A stretch of DNA of 64,000 nucleotides from Thuidium tamariscinum (GCA_947034885.2 OX344752.2:27160386-27224385), one strand, 5' to 3'; counted from the stretch's first letter, positions 23,401-35,534 are shown. A program made the numbers and translations. Notes: generated by a model not told the origin, from the letters alone.

Positions 23401-23914
23401 GGACAAATAGATTCAATTGTGGTATAATGTAAATGATATTATCTTTCTAAATATATCCGTTTTTGTAGGCCATACTTTCTCCTTCCGACAATTTATTTAA
23501 CAAATTTAGTACTCATCCTAGGACCTTCAGAAGGGATTCGTTTCAATTCTTGCAACTTTTGTCCATTTACGCATTAGGGATTGAGCTTAAATTAATAGCA
23601 AGTATAGTTTTGCGGTTAAATGTCTATTGATGTGCAGAAACTAGATGGAGCAGTCGACCCATCAAGCTTTCATGGTGGGTGCAAAGTTCAGGCAGGAGAG
23701 AAGTGGTCGTCCACCAAATGGATGAGGTAGCGAAATTTTGACTAGGACTTGCGAGGAAGAGCTAACACAAGCTTTTTATTAGTTTCCATTGGTGTAACTG
23801 GCTAAGGATGCATGTAGTGAGATTTTGAATAGGGTATTTTTTTTAATTCCATTCAGGGACGTTGAAATTGATGCCAAAGTTTCTAGACGCATTTATTTGC
23901 CGTTGTCAGTGTAA
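20463..23914 (+). pseudogene. Prolyl 4-hydroxylase gene, decayed but with introns
   Basis: Scattered segments, in order, match plant collagen-type P4H. They are NLARPRLVKSTVIDANTSK (20464-20522), ESKVRTSTGTFLNS followed by an in-frame TAG (about 20825-20876), VIESRIAMYSM..VENGEVLQVLQ (about 21060-21131), YESDQYYKAHHDYFSDE (22131-22181), KRGICVKPKRGDAVLFWS (about 22806-22860), DPSSFHGGCKVQAGEKWSST (23638-23727) and a final short exon (23857-23914). P4H hydroxylates proline in cell-wall glycoproteins in the ER/Golgi, using 2-oxoglutarate and Fe(II). The His-x-Asp pair is recognisable (HHDYF), and the Lys that binds 2-oxoglutarate is plausibly in VKPKRGD. The segment around the usual LMYLSDVEEGGET is not visible, one splice donor reads GC, and a foldback-ended insertion lies in one intron. 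Introns are kept, so it is not a processed copy. Confidence 0.75.
21334..22049. mobile_element. Insertion with 15-bp terminal inverted repeats in a P4H intron (716 bp)
   Basis: TTGCAAGAAACACTT at 21334-21348 is repeated in inverse as AAGTGTTTCTTGCAA at 22035-22049. The interior is AT-rich and non-coding, unlike the adjoining exons. No clear target duplication is seen, so the superfamily is unassigned. Confidence 0.5.
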
Positions 23915-23935
23915 CTCAAATAGGCAGATAAGCGG

Positions 23936-25500
23936 CAGCGATCCCAGAACTGCTTTTGCAGAATTAGTCCGGGGGCTATACCCGTAGGTATAAGGATGGC
24001 TAATCCCGTGACTTGGTAATTCCGTGGGAGAAAGTCTCTGAGAAATTTGAAAAAAAATTGTAGGATAGTGAATTTTTTTTTCTTTAGTAAAGTCATTTTT
24101 GCTACAAACAAAGGTACTACGTGAATCGTACATGGCTATTTGTTGCCCTTTTCAATGGATCCAGTTGCCAAAAAATGAGTGACTTGCTTGCTGAAATTGC
24201 TCAAATATGAGTGAGTTGCTTGGTTTTTTGGTCAAAAATGATCACTTACTTGTTTGTTGTACATATGCACTTGCACAAAGTACACTTAGTGTTAAAATTC
24301 AAATTTTTGAACAAAATGAAAAATTGTGAAGTGTTTGTCTTTTGAAAACAAAGCCAAAACTGCCCACTAACTTGGGAATTGAACCCAACTTACATAAAGC
24401 AAGACCGCCCCAATTGCAGTATTAGTGTCATGTACACACTAGGCAAACAACCCACGTTAGAAGAAAAAGTTAGAAGTAAAAGTATCAAAAATCGCAGAAG
24501 GGCTCCCAGCTGCGAATCTCCCACAAGCCTCAGCTTCATGGCGTCCAATCTCCTACTCCACCTTGTGTATATGCGGTTGATGGCACATACGGCCCAGAAA
24601 CTTTGAATGTCAAGAAACTCCATACTTGAGATTCAAAGCCAGGATAATCTTATGAAAACTAAGGATTGTAAAAGAAGAGGATACTGTCGTGTAAATTACA
24701 CGTCCCCCATGATGGCCCACCTTCACAACATTCTTCCAAGAATCAATGGCGTGCTTATAGGGAAAAGTGTCCAGAGAATAGTAACTTTGCCCAAACATTC
24801 GCACCACAAGTGGCAAATGCTTATGCAGCTAATTCCTTTGACAGGACTTCAAGAATTTCAGTGTTGAGAAGCAACGCTCATCCTCCACGGAGCCCAAAAC
24901 CAGACAACAGCCTATCTCGACAACTTTAAAGAATTCAGAAATCAAGTTCTGTAAGTGTCGTGACTGATCAAGGCCTCTCTACAATTTTATGACCGGATTG
25001 ACATGGTAGGGCGCTGTCAAAGCAGAGTCAGCATTGGCTTTCATTGTAATTTTAAACATGGACTGCTGATTGTCTAATTTAGAGGCAGATAGGATTTTGG
25101 GAGCAATGAATCCTTCATCATTAGAAGCTACTCCACCCATGACAGGCTTCAAATGACAGTAAAATTTCTTGAGCAATGCCAAGTGTTGAGGAAAACTTTC
25201 TTCAGCTCTGTCATGTTTCCAGTATTATAGGTAAATGATGCCAAAGGCATCAAGTAACTCTTGTTGAGGAAATCTTTTCTCCAACTCATCACAAAGTGAT
25301 TGAGCTATCTCTACCAAATCCAACACACCCACATCAAACTCATTAGAATATGCACTTCCAAGTTTCAACAACCTACCAAAATTGAATAAAAAAAGATACA
25401 AACTAGACTTACAACTAGGCAAAAAAAAATGGGAATGGTATTGAAAAACCTCCATTGCTATCAGTAATTGGAAAACCTCCACTGCTAATCTGTGACTCAG
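23936..25500 (-). mobile_element. hAT transposon copy 2, 5'-truncated
   Basis: The left edge CAGCGATCCCAGAACTG (from 23936) equals the terminus of copy 1 and continues similarly (gcagaattagt). On the minus strand, about 25320-24620, the C-terminal transposase region appears: IAQSLCDELEKRFPQQELLD, AFGIIY, SASKLDNQQSMFKITMKAN, YHVNPVIKL and LVVRMFGQSYYSLDTFPY. These fall in more than one frame, so the copy is decayed. The N-terminal two thirds and the other terminus are missing. The element starts 22 bp beyond the P4H stop codon. Divergence from copy 1 is clearly larger than that between the 554-bp repeats. Confidence 0.8.
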
Positions 25501-25734
25501 ATCCAAAAAACACTAGGACCCAAAACCTACAGTGCAGAGCGTGCACCTAATGATTTTGAGGGAGATAGACTAAGTTGGAATAGGGGCCCCGGTCCATGGT
25601 TTTCATCTGAGAGCTCGGAGACGGAGTATTCCTCCGCTATTGAGCTCTCAAATGCAAGCTCTTGTCCTCCGTTTGTGGAGTTGCTTGAGAATATTCATAC
25701 TGATAGGTTTTATACGGAAGAGTCATTATCCTTA

Positions 25735-25960
25735 CACTAGAAGAAAAGCCTCAAAATCTGCATTTGTTTCAACATAACGCGTCAAGTGAGTTATGTTGAA
25801 ACAAACACAGAAAACGTAGTGAAAAAGTGGGAAAACGTAGAAAAAAGCATTGTTTTGCGTTTTTCCACTTTTTCATTGTGTTTTCTGCATTTGTTTCAAT
25901 ATAACTCACTTGACGTGTTATGTTGAAACAAACGCAGATTTTGAGGCTTTTCTTCTAGTG
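25735..25960. mobile_element. CACTA-type foldback miniature element 3 (226 bp)
   Basis: Terminal repeats CACTAGAAGAAAAGCCTC / GAGGCTTTTCTTCTAGTG, with almost complete complementarity of the halves (TTTCAACATAAC and GTTATGTTGAAA blocks). The flanking duplication TTA is at 25732-25734 and 25961-25963. It splits an open stretch (25492-25734, ending TEESLSL) from a downstream acidic SDSDEDDD-like stretch. These might be a former exon, but the frames do not agree across the site. Confidence 0.9.
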
Positions 25961-26225
25961 TTAGCTCGGATTCTGATGAGGATGATGACATAGAGATTAT
26001 AGAATAGTATCTCTTTTATTATAGAGTAATATTACATATGCATTTGTTACCAAACATTCTCAAAGAGGCTTATTTTTTGTTAGAGATGCTCTGGACTTCT
26101 TTTGTGCTATCATACCAAGTTTTTTTAATTAAAGCATATTTCATTGCAATTTGAAGTGACATCAATTACTATAACCCTTAGCTCATTGTTTTCGTGAATA
26201 AGAAAGGTTGTACTAAGGATTGCCT

Positions 26226-29200
26226 ATGCAGATGGATATCTCGCCTATTAAAATGACTCAAGAGGAGAGAATTTTAGAGACTCCGGGCACAGATGATAGC
26301 ATGCAGCCTGATATTCTTGGACAAGGATATGAAAGAGTAGAGAATGAAGAAATCATTGTCACAAATGTGGTTGAAGATGAAGAGATGAAAGGCCTCATGG
26401 AGGACGAACTTCGGCAAATTCAAAAAGGAGATTCAGTGGGCATCCTCTCTAGTTTGCGCACAAAGCCTGAAGATCTATTTCGTCTACGCATCCCTCTTTG
26501 CAGACTTGTGGCCATGCCTATGGTGAGGCCTACCTTGTCTTCTGATATTACTAAATTAGAGCATGAGTTTGTCGGTGGGTACCGTGATGGAGCGGCGGTG
26601 TTCTATGTGTCTATCACAAATGAAGAGGGGAAAAGCTCAGAGTTTACAGAGGCTGAGATGAGTAAGTGGAATGCCATTTGGAAAGAGAAGAATGAAGTGT
26701 TTATCTAGCATGTAGAGTCCCAACCTGAACTCAAGTTCCTTAGGAACTTGAAGTTCTTTATATGCGATGGAAATCATCGCCGTATTGCTTGGATGAATGT
26801 CATAGAGAGATGTTTCTCTTTGATTCCAAAAAAGCACTGTGTTGTGGATTGGATTCTACTAGACACAAAGGGCCGGAACGAGCTTGTCATGCAAGTGATG
26901 CATGACATCAACAAGTGAGTTTTCTTCCTTTTATTTATTCATTTTTGAAGACTTCAAGTTTACAAATGTTTTGTACTAATTTCACTCATGTTAATCTAGT
27001 ATTCATTGAATAACTTGCAGGTCGACTAAGGACTCACACGTGAAGACGAACTTGGTACATACTTTGTACCAAGTGCAGAAGTATGGACTTCTGCCATTTG
27101 AGAGGTTTGCTGATTTGCTGAGGCTTGCAGAGAAGAAAAAGTGTTTGGAACACCGAGTGTCCAAGAAATGGTATAGCATACCTGTGGAAGTTTTTACTTC
27201 CTTCATTTTCAGGGTAAGATGAAATTTAGTTCTCATAATTTCAGAGGTTTGTATTTGTATGATTTTCAAATACTTTCGGATGGCTAACTAGTAAAATGGG
27301 TTGATTATGTAGCAAGAGATTTCTCAAGCTGTTGATTCAGCCGTGAAAAAATATACAGATGCCACACCAGAAGAGGACCATATGTAAGGTAGTAGAAGTG
27401 CTCATGCCATGAGAGTTGGTGCACAGGATAAAACCAAAACTATGATGGTGAAAATGGGAAAGTTGCTCGTAGTGGCTCATCCGTTGAATGGTCCAAGTTT
27501 CCTTGAGCAGGTGAACTTGATTTGTTTATGAATTTTTGGATTTATAAATTTTTTGAGGGTGAGATATGGATTTGAAGATGTCCTTTTGGTGCAGATTGAA
27601 AAACATTGGAGCACTAACAAAGTTCCCAAAATGACGTTGGAGAAGTTGCAATTGCTGGCAACATGTAGTATGACATCCACACACAAGATTAAAATCTTGA
27701 AGTGGTGGAATTCCTCTCTTCCTACTCGTGAATCAAGGAAATTTCCACCAAAGCCAGTCTCTGAGATTCTTCTTCCTCAATTTCTAGCCAAATGCGTGGT
27801 ACGCTGGGGTAAGTAAACAATTTTGTATATGCATATATTTGTTACTTGTGGTTGTTGCTATTTGTTTTTGCATTCACAATTTTGAATTGGAATTAGAACC
27901 CTAAATATTGGTTTTTTTTATTGAAATTGGTGTGTTTTCAGATAGAAGATGCAGCTATTACGTACTTTGATTCAGTGGTGAAAGAAGACAACATCACCAT
28001 TGATTACAAGACGCCAGAGAAACCACAGTATTTGGCAGACTACATTGAGGATTGGAGGCAAAAAATATGGGAGTATGGCTTCATGAATTATTTCAAGAGG
28101 CACAATTATTTTAAGAAGGGGGACTCTTTCATGGCTTTTGAGGGTTCTGCCGCTGCGGTGCGTAGAGTTCTCTTCCGGTATGTTCCATCAACTTGTTTTC
28201 ATAAATTTTGGTCTTCATACAATTATATGTTGCTAAAGATTTTGAAAAACTACTTCCAAACTTTAATTTGTAAATAAATCACATTTAGAAAGTGCAAGCA
28301 ATTGTTGACTAGTTGTAGGCACTGTATGTACAGAGGCATGTCTTAGGGTTTAGGTTGATCCTTAAGCAAAGAAGGTTTTACCCCTATCAACTTCAAATAC
28401 AGTTTCTAGTTCTGTGTGGATTATTTATCAACTACATTGAATTCTTTGAGGACTTCTTTTTATCCTTGAGGTTATTTTTTCTTTTATTCTTATCATGGGT
28501 TTTGATGTAGCCATCACACCCTAAGCAGCTAAGCTTTATATTATAAAACAAAAATTTGATATCCATCATTAATATTTTCTCTAATGAAGTTGATTAACTG
28601 TATTTTAGGTATTTCAAATTTGAGTTGGAAGGAAAAAAGACAATTGCAACACTCGACCTTCCTCCGTTCTTGTCTGGATATCTTGATCGCAACTCCACAG
28701 CTTGCATGTTCACCCAACATCAGATTCGTACTTTCACTATAGCGCATCTCAGTGGTGGAGGATAGTACTTGGATTGTACCCTTGATTTTACTCTACTTTC
28801 AAAGGGTGATCTAAGGAGATCTTTGGATGGAAAAGGAGTGTAGGACTTGGAGATTGACGAGTTTATTGGGCTTGATCGAAATGCATAAAAGAAAGCCATT
28901 ATGAAAAGGGATGCAAACGACAGGAAGAAAGTAGCCCGAGCCCAAGTACACTTGGAGAACAAGGAAAAAAGGGAGGCCGAGAGAGCAATCAAGAAGGCAG
29001 AGAAGGAGAAAGCAGAGAAGGAGAAGGAAGAGAAGAGAAAGGGGAAGGGGAAAAAGGAGGAACAGGGAGGTCAATTGGTACCATCTTCTACCGTGGATCA
29101 GAGTTCTCAAATGGAGAGTGGAACCAAGAGGAAGGTCACTCTCTCTCAACTCACCGAAGAAGTCATCAGTCATGTCACGCAAGCCATGGTCTTGACAGAT

Positions 29201-30803
29201 GATGATGGAGTGAAGACCGAGGATTTAATCCTCAATATCTCCATTGAAGATTTGGCAAATGACATGGACGAAATGAAGCCAACCTCTTACAACGTCGTTT
29301 TGAGCTTCTTGGAGAAGGTACCCATTTATATTCTAGTATTGAATTTTCATTTATTTTTTTGAAGTGACATTAATGTTGTCAGACTTCCAAAATTTATTTA
29401 TAATGTCTTTCCATTTGCAGATGACATCAGGGAAGCCTCGCATATTGAAGGTGTATTAAATGCGCGGACAGGGATAGACGTCATATTTATTGATTGTCCA
29501 GAGAACTTGCTCGTACCATGTCTATCTTCATCCCCAACAGATGTGCCAAAATGGAATGCAGACCCTGAAGATGAAGCTTTGCAGGCATCGTGCAGGTTTG
29601 CTACAGAGCATCTGCAAGATGATGGATGCATCATAGTTTTTCACCCCTACAGCATGAAGTCAAGAGAGGACATTGCTGGAGTGTGTGAAGCTTATGATTT
29701 GGTGCAGAAAAATGATTGGATGGGGATGAACCGCATGCACCTTTCTTCATCATCAGACACCACCAAGAAGGTAAATTCTAGTTATAGTTTTATGCCTTTT
29801 AATTTTATTTCACAAAAAATACTTCTATTCATTCAATGCATTCTCATGTATATTTAGCGTGGATGTTGCAGACACAGAAGTTTGGAGTTACCCTCCTTGT
29901 GAAGGATTTGGGCTCGAAAGGGGATTTGAAATTCTTCTTCAAGCAAACCCACACGATGGTAAAGGCTGGGGTTAACGTTGCAGAGGATGACATGTTGATG
30001 AATTACACTCATCCGGAAGACATGGCTATGAATGGGGACTATCCTTGGCGGGGGGGACGTGAAAAAGATCCAAGGTTCTTTACTATCCTCCTCGAAGCTA
30101 CCAGCATCGAAGGAGATATTGGATTGGATTGCACTTGCATCCATAGGTTTGTATTCAATTCACAAATATGAAACTTCAATTGTTTTGTACTAATTCTATT
30201 ATAAAACTAATGCATTTTCATGGTATTACCTATAGGTGCTTACATTACAGCTTGCCGTGGCACGGAACACCACATTGTGGCTTTAGAAGGGAACGAAGAC
30301 ATTTACAGTGCCTTCTTGAAGCCAATGAAGAAGAAACCAACATCTGTGGTAGCAACACCAAAGCCGATGCCGGTGATCGAGGTTTCACAGGATCTGGAAG
30401 ACATGCCCGTGGTCCCTCGCAACTTTGTTCGCAAAGGGAAATCTAGTAAGTAAGTTGGCAATGTTTGAGGTCTTTATTGGAATAATAATCATTTCACTAT
30501 TTGAGTTGTAAAATACTTACAATATATCTTTTTTTTTTTAGGAGTTGTGGATTGATGTCAAATACTGCCATCCTCAGCAAAAGTAGTCTTCTTATCAGTC
30601 CAGAGAAGCCTTTTGAGCTTCCAGTTTATGTTGAGCAATTGGCAAGTGCTTTTGCGGATTTTGGTTGTTCTAAACCAAAATGCCGTAAAGACACTTATGC
30701 TCTAAACGTTTTACAGTTTGTAGATGTGTCTGCATCCGAGGGTAGGGAGTCCTCAGAGTCATCTACAGGTTTAGATTCTGCAACAGAGTCTACAGCGACT
30801 TAG
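26226..30803 (+). pseudogene. Large multi-exon gene: ParB-like domain plus DNA methyltransferase-like domain, decayed
   Basis: About ten exon-like segments with GT-AG borders: 26226-26914, 27021-27213, 27313-27510, 27595-27808, 27946-28177, 28609-29317, 29421-29771, 29872 to about 30147, about 30236-30445, and about 30542-30803. The first has LFRLRIPLCRLVAMPMVRPT and, after it, FICDGNHRRIAWM, a good match to the ParB-like DGNHR signature. A long Lys/Glu-rich helix spans about 28900-29050. The end has VIFIDCPENL (motif IV-like, in place of DPPY), then an LQDDGCIIVF strand. Last come GLDCTC and ITACRGTEHHIVALEGNED, the motif I/X region of beta-order methyltransferases, where the catalytic motif precedes the SAM-binding one. 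About five in-frame stops and at least two frame steps mark it as inactive. Similar genes are not known to me in flowering plants. The stops are TAG or TAA, of the kind made from Gln codons by C-to-T change. Confidence 0.6.
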
Positions 30804-31249
30804 ATTCAGAAGATTGATAAATCTCTTGGGTCAAACTATTGTGTATTGATTTTTATAATGATTGGATTTGTGTGTTTTATGGCTACTTCTTTGATGTATT
30901 TCATTTTCTTGCATAAAAATGTTTATTGCTTTATTTATATTTATTTAAATAATATTTAACCTTTGCCTTGTACAAATAATATAAAGCATAATCAATTAGT
31001 TATCTTACAAGACAAAGCTATTCCTCTGAAATCCTAAACCCTAAATTCTTATAATGAATTTAAATTGTTCTAAAACAAATTCTTAAACAATGAACAAATA
31101 AGTGCCAAACAATGTATGCTTTGGCAACCACGGTCATAGGACCATCCACGGTCATAGACACTTCATCAATTTTTGAGAATTTTTTTTCCTGCTTCCAGGC
31201 TCCTAGGCTCCCAAGCTTGCCTGCTAGCAACCCTGTTTGAAATTGCAAG

Positions 31250-32910
31250 ACAGTGTTAAAAAAACTTCTTTTTTCTAACTTTGAATGCTCATATCTTCCA
31301 ATCTATATGGTCAAACCTCATGAAATTTTTATCACATGATTTGAGACAAATAATTTACAAGATCCTATGGTTAGATTCTATAAAAAAAATTTGTTCTTTT
31401 GGATGAACATAGCAAAAATAGTAGTTTTAAGTGGTTTTTGACAAGGAAATGGCCTTGGGCCTATAGGGATTAAAGTAGATGATGTAACACAATGCTAAAA
31501 AGAGTGATTTTTACAATCACCAACTAGGTATTCATGAGTTAACACCATTGAATAGGGGTGTTAAGGGGGCCAAAAAATTAAAGGGGCTTATCAAGGGATA
31601 CCATAGATGTTTGAAATATAATGTACAACTTCCAAATACTTCAATAACAATTGATGTATAGTACATGAAGGTATTTATTTAGTGTGAAATGTCAATGAAT
31701 TAGTGTGGATCCCTTTAATACTCCTATTTAGTGTAATCTATTGTATACTCCCTTTGTCCTACTAATAGCTTCCAAAAATCTTTTTTTTAGATATTAAATG
31801 TATTTTCAATTATAGCATTACCAATATATGCATTTGAGAGTTAGTGACCTATCCCTTAGATCTATGCAAAATCTTGAGCTTAGGTACGTCTATTTAGGCA
31901 TCCAAAATCTATGTGAAAAATATGGTTTTTAAGCACATTTCATAAATGCTCCTAGCTCTATGATTTTCTAGAGTCATTTTAACCCCTAAAGGACCAACAT
32001 GCGTTTTTTGGCCGTATAGAAATTTTGGGCAAGTACATGTGATTGGAAATTTGAATATTTTGGGCTGAAATTTTAATAGAAGGTGGGGGTGAGGAATATC
32101 TTCATGTGTACCAAATTTCATGACATTTGGAGATATGACTCAAAAGTTATGGCCTAATATGTTACTTTTTTTTGTAAGTGGGCAGTTCGGGCAAATCAGA
32201 AAAAATCACTTTTTTTTAAAATGAAAATTTTAAACTGGTTTTCTACATTTTTATATAAGTGGAAAGCTTTGAATCATTCTATTTCAATCAAAGAGTCAAA
32301 AGTTATGAGGTTTTTTTGTTTGCGGGCAGTAATGGATTTTCCACTATCAAAGAAACTTCGAAGTTGTTTATTTCACTCAATTTTCAATATTTTTGTAAAA
32401 AAATAAAACCCTAGGATGTAGATTGATTATTACAACATTACAACCATTGGGATTCTCATTTTTTAATTCTATAATTAAATTCTTAACAATTTAGTATTAT
32501 GAATCATTCTCTACTTCTTTTTACTTACTATTTTTTTCCTATATGTTGTACAATTCCAAATGACATGAAATTTTTTGAGCGTATCTCCATCTTGTTTAGG
32601 AAACTGAATTCAAAGAGGAACCACCATTTTCAACATTTTTTCCTTGAGAAGTGAGCTTGTGAAGTGCAGCTGCCCGGTTTTTTGCAGGATTGAAAAAGCG
32701 GTTTTGGTGAATTTGAATGCTTATATCTTTTGATCCACATGGTGGAATTTTCTGAAATTTCTACGACATGTTTCTTAGACATTATACTACAAGATCCTAT
32801 GGTTACATGTGTCAAAAATTGTTTTTATCAAGAAAATTGATAGTTGTACTAGAAATGGCAGTTTTCGAGTGTTTTTGGTGAATACAGAGTCATGGAACTT
32901 TAGGGGTTAA
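31250..32910. repeat. Dispersed repeat family A, two related units
   Basis: 31255-31450 and 32680-32905 share an order of blocks: 'gaatgctyatatctt', 'catggt..aa', 'caagatcctatggtta', 'gtttttggtga/gtttttgac'. The same order, plus 'aacattacaaccattgggatt' and 'tactatttttttcctatatgttgtacaatt', recurs at 61590-62560. No coding region or terminal repeat is visible, so the class is unknown. Confidence 0.6.
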
Positions 32911-33347
32911 ATGATTCAAAAGGTGGTGGCAACAATAGGATGCTAGAAACATGTTGCACAACCTAAATATCCACAATATGGAAACTTGTCCCACTTAGTG
33001 ATTAAAGTTTCATAGTGCTAAAGTGGTCACTAAATGCATCGTCAATACCACTATCTGAAGAAGCAATTAGTACAAAGTGCCTCATAAGGACAAGGACAAG
33101 CTTGTAAGGCTTGAGGAATACTCTTAGATTTTTTCACTAGCCCCACAAGGATGTTCAATGCAACAAACACTTCATGTTCAAAATTAAGAAACAAAGGTTT
33201 TAATGGGATAGAAATTTTGCCTGATTTGGAAGGTTTTAGTGGGACAAAGGGAGTATATTTGCAAATTTTGGATTTCTGTCTCATAATCTCACGTGGAGAT
33301 GTTTGCAAATGCTATACAGCAACTGTGGTGCAATCTCCCAAGTTACT

Positions 33348-33622
33348 TAAGGTGGATACACCTAAAAGTGCACCTAACCTATTAGTGCCATCTATAGCTG
33401 ATGTACATTTTTGAATTTCATTATCTACCTATTTGGCTGGAGCGCTTTTAGAAACAAACTTTGAACCTTAATAACTTTTGCATACTGTATCCAAATGTTG
33501 CGTTTTTTGGTGCATTGGAATATGCTTTCACTTGCTAAGAACACTATATGAAAATTTGAACAAATCAGTAAGAGTAACTAGGCACAGCCCCAAAAGTGGC
33601 ACTTTTAGGTGTACCCACCTTA
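33348..33622. mobile_element. Miniature element with 23-bp terminal inverted repeats (275 bp)
   Basis: TAAGGTGG-A-TACACCTAAAAGTG at the left edge is mirrored by CACTTTTAGGTGTACCCACCTTA at the right, with one mismatch. It is non-coding. The target duplication is ambiguous, so the superfamily is not assigned. Confidence 0.6.
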
Positions 33623-35534
33623 GTCTGAATGATTTTTCCAGCTATAAAATGATGCTTGGTGGAGAAGCGCACTCAAGGTTTAACCCTTCATCACCACAGG
33701 GGACAAAAAGTGTCCTCACAGTTGGCAGCTTGATTCAAATTGTTTTAACTTTTGCATTCGATGTCCGAATTCAATAAAAAATTGTTGGAAAAGTTGCGAA
33801 TATTAGTCTAGTTTTTGTGGTAAAATTTTCAAATCGATCCAAGATATACAAATGATTTGGGAGCCAATCAAAGTTCACATGTTCAATTTGAGTTCACCAT
33901 TGCGGTTGATGGCTGCAACTTTGAAGGCTTGTATCTTCTTCATACAATGTTTTTTTTCAATAAAATTCATTGGATTACATTCCTCTACAAGTATAGTTAT
34001 TGTGGTCAAATTTTCAAGGCAATCCAAGTTGTTTTGAATGCTTGGAAGCAATTCAAAGTTCAGAAACCTAATATTTCTAGATTATAGTGAACTTTGGCGG
34101 CTTGTTTCTTCCTCATACAATGTTAATTTCTAATAAATTTTTTTGGAAAAGTTGTGCATTCTAATCTAGTTTGTGTGGCTGAAATTTCATATCAATTCAA
34201 GAAGTTATGAGTGACTGAGAAGCATTTTAGTAGGAGGTTTAGTTGTAGATGTGTTTTTTGCACACTTTTTTGTTATTTTTTTGACATTTCAAAGTCATTT
34301 TGCAAACATAGTTAGTCAATTCAATGAAAAAAGATTTCACCAATGTATTTATATGTTCATTTTGAAGCACTTTCTAGTTCAAAGTTTTTACATTTGAGTA
34401 GGTTTAGAAATCAAATTGACCTCCAAATGTGTTTTCAGAAAAATTTCAGTATCTTTTTTCAACACTAAATTAAACATTATAATCTCTCAATCTATGCGGT
34501 GAAATAACTTCAAATTTTAACATCATCTACAACATGCACACTACAAGATTGTACTGTTAAGATCTTCATAGCTTAGTCACATATAGACTTATGCAGCTTG
34601 AAAAGTAAGCAATTTTTAGCACAGTTGGTCTTCCGGCAATGAGGGGTTAAGGTTAATACACTGAAATGCGCCCAAATGAAAAAGCAATCAATTAGCATTG
34701 TTTGTATTATCAAATTGCCTAATTTTTTGTTGGAAGTTAAATGGGAGATTGTACATTCTTAGTTCTCTTATGTAAATTTTAGACACTATATATATAAACT
34801 ATAAGTTTTCAAGGTGCAAAACTGTACATTCCATTCTTGTTGGATAGTAATCCTACTGTGCTATGACATTCTTAAGAAGTTGCCCATATTTCCAAGAGAA
34901 AAGGCATCTATTGACTAATGGGTCCTATTGGTCAAGCGAAAATCATCCTTACATTCCCTGACACCGACTAGTACATGGATAAAGGAATAAAAACTCTTCA
35001 CATAAGATTCAGGAGACGATGCCACGAGGGGACACCTCTCTTTGCAACGCAACATTCCTCATTTCCAGCAATTCAGAAACCTTTTCGCACTCCGTGCAGA
35101 GTGAGGGATCATTACTTGCCATGGAATTAATTCTGCCATAATTCTCCGGAAATCTGATAAAATCATCAACAAACCAATTCTTCACCAGAACTACGATTCA
35201 TTCAAGAGATTCAGCAATCTGCTTATTCACAGACTACTCCACTGTTTCATCAAACTCAGTCCTGATGATCCAGAGCTTGCTTTCGACAATGAGCTTGCCG
35301 CATTAGAAATTCCAGCAATGGCAGGTCGAAGAAGGAATCCAAGAAAGAATTAAAGTATGCAGGATACTTCGAGTCCTCTTTCTTTGCCACACTTAATTAG
35401 CCATGTTGCATTAGAAACTCCAGCTATCGGCAGACAGAAGCTCCTTAAAAAATAACTTAACACTCTTGAAAGGAGTTGCCTTGACGCCTACTACTAATTC
35501 AAAAAAGAATTCAAGTATCCAAGATATTTCAATT

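Larger units (their letters stand above)
30804..34950. other. AT-rich spacer made mostly of dispersed repeats
   Basis: No convincing exon. It contains copies of a repeat family (see 31250-32910), an element with terminal inverted repeats (33348-33622), and AT-rich sequence from 33630 to 34760 with short similar blocks ('cttcatacaatgt', 'tctagtttktgtgg') occurring twice. Confidence 0.6.

Noticed and set aside
28541-28900. Stop-codon reassignment or RNA editing to explain the internal stops of the ParB-methylase gene
   Set aside because: C-to-U editing of this kind is organellar in land plants, neighbouring host genes use standard stops, and frame steps are also present. Decay is simpler.
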